In this document: positions 5,825 to 7,237 of the stretch, piece by piece
Layout: the number at the start of each line of letters is the position of its first letter
Position numbering within the stretch: position 1 is the stretch's first letter
Source: Pseudomonadota bacterium
GTDB taxonomy: Bacteria > Desulfobacterota > Desulfobulbia > Desulfobulbales > DAOVYS01
NCBI GenBank assembly: GCA_030635485.1
Contig: DAOVYS010000134.1
Location: 1 to 7,237 of the forward strand
Direction: 5' to 3'
DNA length: 7,237 nucleotides
The notes under the pieces: model-generated
Databases searched by the model: none
Seen by the model: the letters and a program-made list of their open reading frames with translations, nothing else
What the model was told of the DNA's origin: nothing
Translations under genes and position numbers: made by a program

Positions 5825-7237
5825 TGACATTATTTAAAAACAAAAGACTCCGATACATCTTTCTGGCCTCCCTGCTATTGGCTCTCATTTTACCGTTGGT
5901 GAATATTTATGTCATTTACCCAAGGCATAGGCATCATCTTATAGATCATACAGAGGAAAATGCCGGCCGTGTGGTCCACCACATTGCCAGGCATATGGCC
6001 GCCCAAAGAAAAAATTTCGACAAAAACTTCATAAAACAATGGGGCAAAGAGCATGGAAAGCATATTCTTGATGATTTCAACCTGAAAAAAATAAAAATAT
6101 TTGCTCCTTCAGGGGAAATTATCTACTCATCCTCGCCTGAAGAGTCTGGAAAGGTAAACTCGAATAGCAATTTCCATGAAATTGTTGCCAAAGGAAAAGT
6201 GGTTACAAAGGTTGTTAAAAAAGAGAATAAAACCCCGGAAGATAAAATAATTAAAATTGATGTGACCGAAACCTACGTGCCCATAACAAAAAATGGTGAA
6301 TTATTGGGCATATTCGAGATCTGTTATGATATTACAGAGTCTATCAATGATCTCAAAAAAAGATTTTCAACATTACTAATCTATCTCATATTATTTATAT
6401 TTCTCGCTCTCCTTTTTACAATTCTGATTCAATTGGACCGGCAGATACTGAGGCAGAAAAACACAACGGATATGCTGGAAGAAAAACGGAAGATTCTTCT
6501 GTCTGAACAAGAAAAACAGTCCATACTCTTTGAAAAAGTAGACCATGCCAAGAAAGAATGGGAAACAACCATGGATTGTATAGGCGACATGGTAATACTT
6601 ACTGATGCAAGTTTACATATCAAGCGCTGCAATAAAGCGGTTCGTGATTTTACCGGAACAGGTTACTCGGATTTACTTGAAAAAAAATGGACTGATATTC
6701 TTGAAGACTCCGAAATGGAGAAAATGGATTTCAAAGGCAATGCTCTTGAGTACTATCACAAACCGTCCGGCAGATGGTTTTATTTAAATATGTACATATT
6801 ATCAGACGGCTTTGTAGTTACCTTACACGATTTGACTGAAATCAAAAAAGTCAGCACGGAATTGGAGAAAAAACATATAGAGATACAGCAAGCATATTCG
6901 GAACTGAAACAGACCCAGACTCAATTGCTTCAACAGGAAAAAATGGCCTCCATCGGCCAACTCGCAGCAGGCGTGGCCCATGAAATCAACAACCCGGTCG
7001 GTTATATTTCAAGCAATCTCGGCGCGCTGGGCAAATATGTAACAAAATTAACCGAGTTTATCGAATTCCAGGTTGCGATCATGGAGCAATGCCACAACCC
7101 GGAAGCTGCCGGACAGTTGTCTGAGCAGCGAAAAAAATTAAAGCTGGATTTTATCTTAAATGATGTCAACGAATTGATAGAAGAGTCTGTAGAGGGGTGT
7201 GAACGGGTCAAAAAGATTGTTCAGGACCTGAAAGGAT
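5824..7237 (+). CDS. Membrane-bound PAS sensor histidine kinase (partial, runs off the right edge)
   Basis: The open frame encodes 471 residues without a stop; the catalytic ATPase domain must lie beyond the window. Order: short basic N-terminus; membrane segment about 11-31; extracytoplasmic sensor about 32-181 with Cache-like features (IKIFAPSGEIIYSSSPEESG, 91-110; ETYVPITKNGELLGIFEICYDIT, in two stretches, about 149-171); second membrane segment about 183-204 (LLIYLILFIFLALLFTILI); coiled coil about 205-245; PAS domain about 248-343; a second coiled coil; then the dimerisation/phosphoacceptor domain with H-box GVAHEINNP (383-391), His386 being the phosphorylated residue. It is a transmembrane receptor that should autophosphorylate and pass phosphate to a response regulator not in the window. 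The ATG at 5824 shares its A with the upstream TAA (TAATG). Base composition is clearly more AT-rich than in the upstream genes (about 32% GC in 6241-6300), though coding is intact. Confidence 0.92.
   Translation, partial: MTLFKNKRLRYIFLASLLLALILPLVNIYVIYPRHRHHLIDHTEENAGRVVHHIARHMAAQRKNFDKNFIKQWGKEHGKHILDDFNLKKIKIFAPSGEIIYSSSPEESGKVNSNSNFHEIVAKGKVVTKVVKKENKTPEDKIIKIDVTETYVPITKNGELLGIFEICYDITESINDLKKRFSTLLIYLILFIFLALLFTILIQLDRQILRQKNTTDMLEEKRKILLSEQEKQSILFEKVDHAKKEWETTMDCIGDMVILTDASLHIKRCNKAVRDFTGTGYSDLLEKKWTDILEDSEMEKMDFKGNALEYYHKPSGRWFYLNMYILSDGFVVTLHDLTEIKKVSTELEKKHIEIQQAYSELKQTQTQLLQQEKMASIGQLAAGVAHEINNPVGYISSNLGALGKYVTKLTEFIEFQVAIMEQCHNPEAAGQLSEQRKKLKLDFILNDVNELIEESVEGCERVKKIVQDLKG

Overview
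The window looks like chromosomal DNA from an anaerobic bacterium, most likely a Desulfobacterota (deltaproteobacterial) lineage. This is inferred from the gene families: a CODH/ACS-type Fe-S domain joined to what I recall as DUF3786, a GltD-like Fe-S flavoprotein, an iron-sulfur flavoprotein, a stand-alone SagB-type nitroreductase, a PAS histidine kinase, and a nested 'GTAGGGGC...' palindromic repeat of a kind I recall from such genomes. No marker gene (rRNA, tRNA) is present, so the assignment stays tentative.

Left part (1-2617). The window opens inside an oligopeptide/dipeptide (YejF/OppF-like) ABC transporter ATPase. Its reading frame is cut by an amber codon exactly where the Q-loop glutamine should be, so it is probably a broken gene, or an error in the sequence. 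It converges on a two-gene minus-strand operon: a GltD-like FAD/2x[4Fe-4S] pyridine nucleotide oxidoreductase (2617 to 1214), then a SagB/ThcOx-type nitroreductase (1175 to 555). No glutamate synthase large subunit, NfnA partner or YcaO cyclase is visible.

Control region (2618-2958). The minus operon has a good candidate promoter (TTGACA, 18 nt, TAACAT) with a perfect 17-nt palindrome at the predicted transcription start, which suggests a dedicated repressor. A plus-strand gene encoding an Fe-S/DUF3786 protein (2959-3780) is divergent from it.

Repeat-bearing gap (3781-4090). This gap has no gene. It holds a 60-bp nested palindromic element that may also terminate transcription, plus smaller repeats.

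Right part (4091-7237). Three plus-strand genes probably form an operon. The first encodes a fusion of an iron-sulfur flavoprotein (FMN reductase fold with a compact four-cysteine motif) to a complete ArsC-type arsenate reductase/low-molecular-weight phosphatase domain. The second encodes a cysteine-bearing protein of unknown function (resembling DUF6901). The third is a membrane sensor histidine kinase whose start codon overlaps the preceding stop (TAATG); it runs off the right edge before its ATPase domain. The ISF-ArsC fusion, which could be a self-powered arsenate (or phosphotyrosine) reductase, and its linkage to a sensor kinase are the most interesting content of the window.
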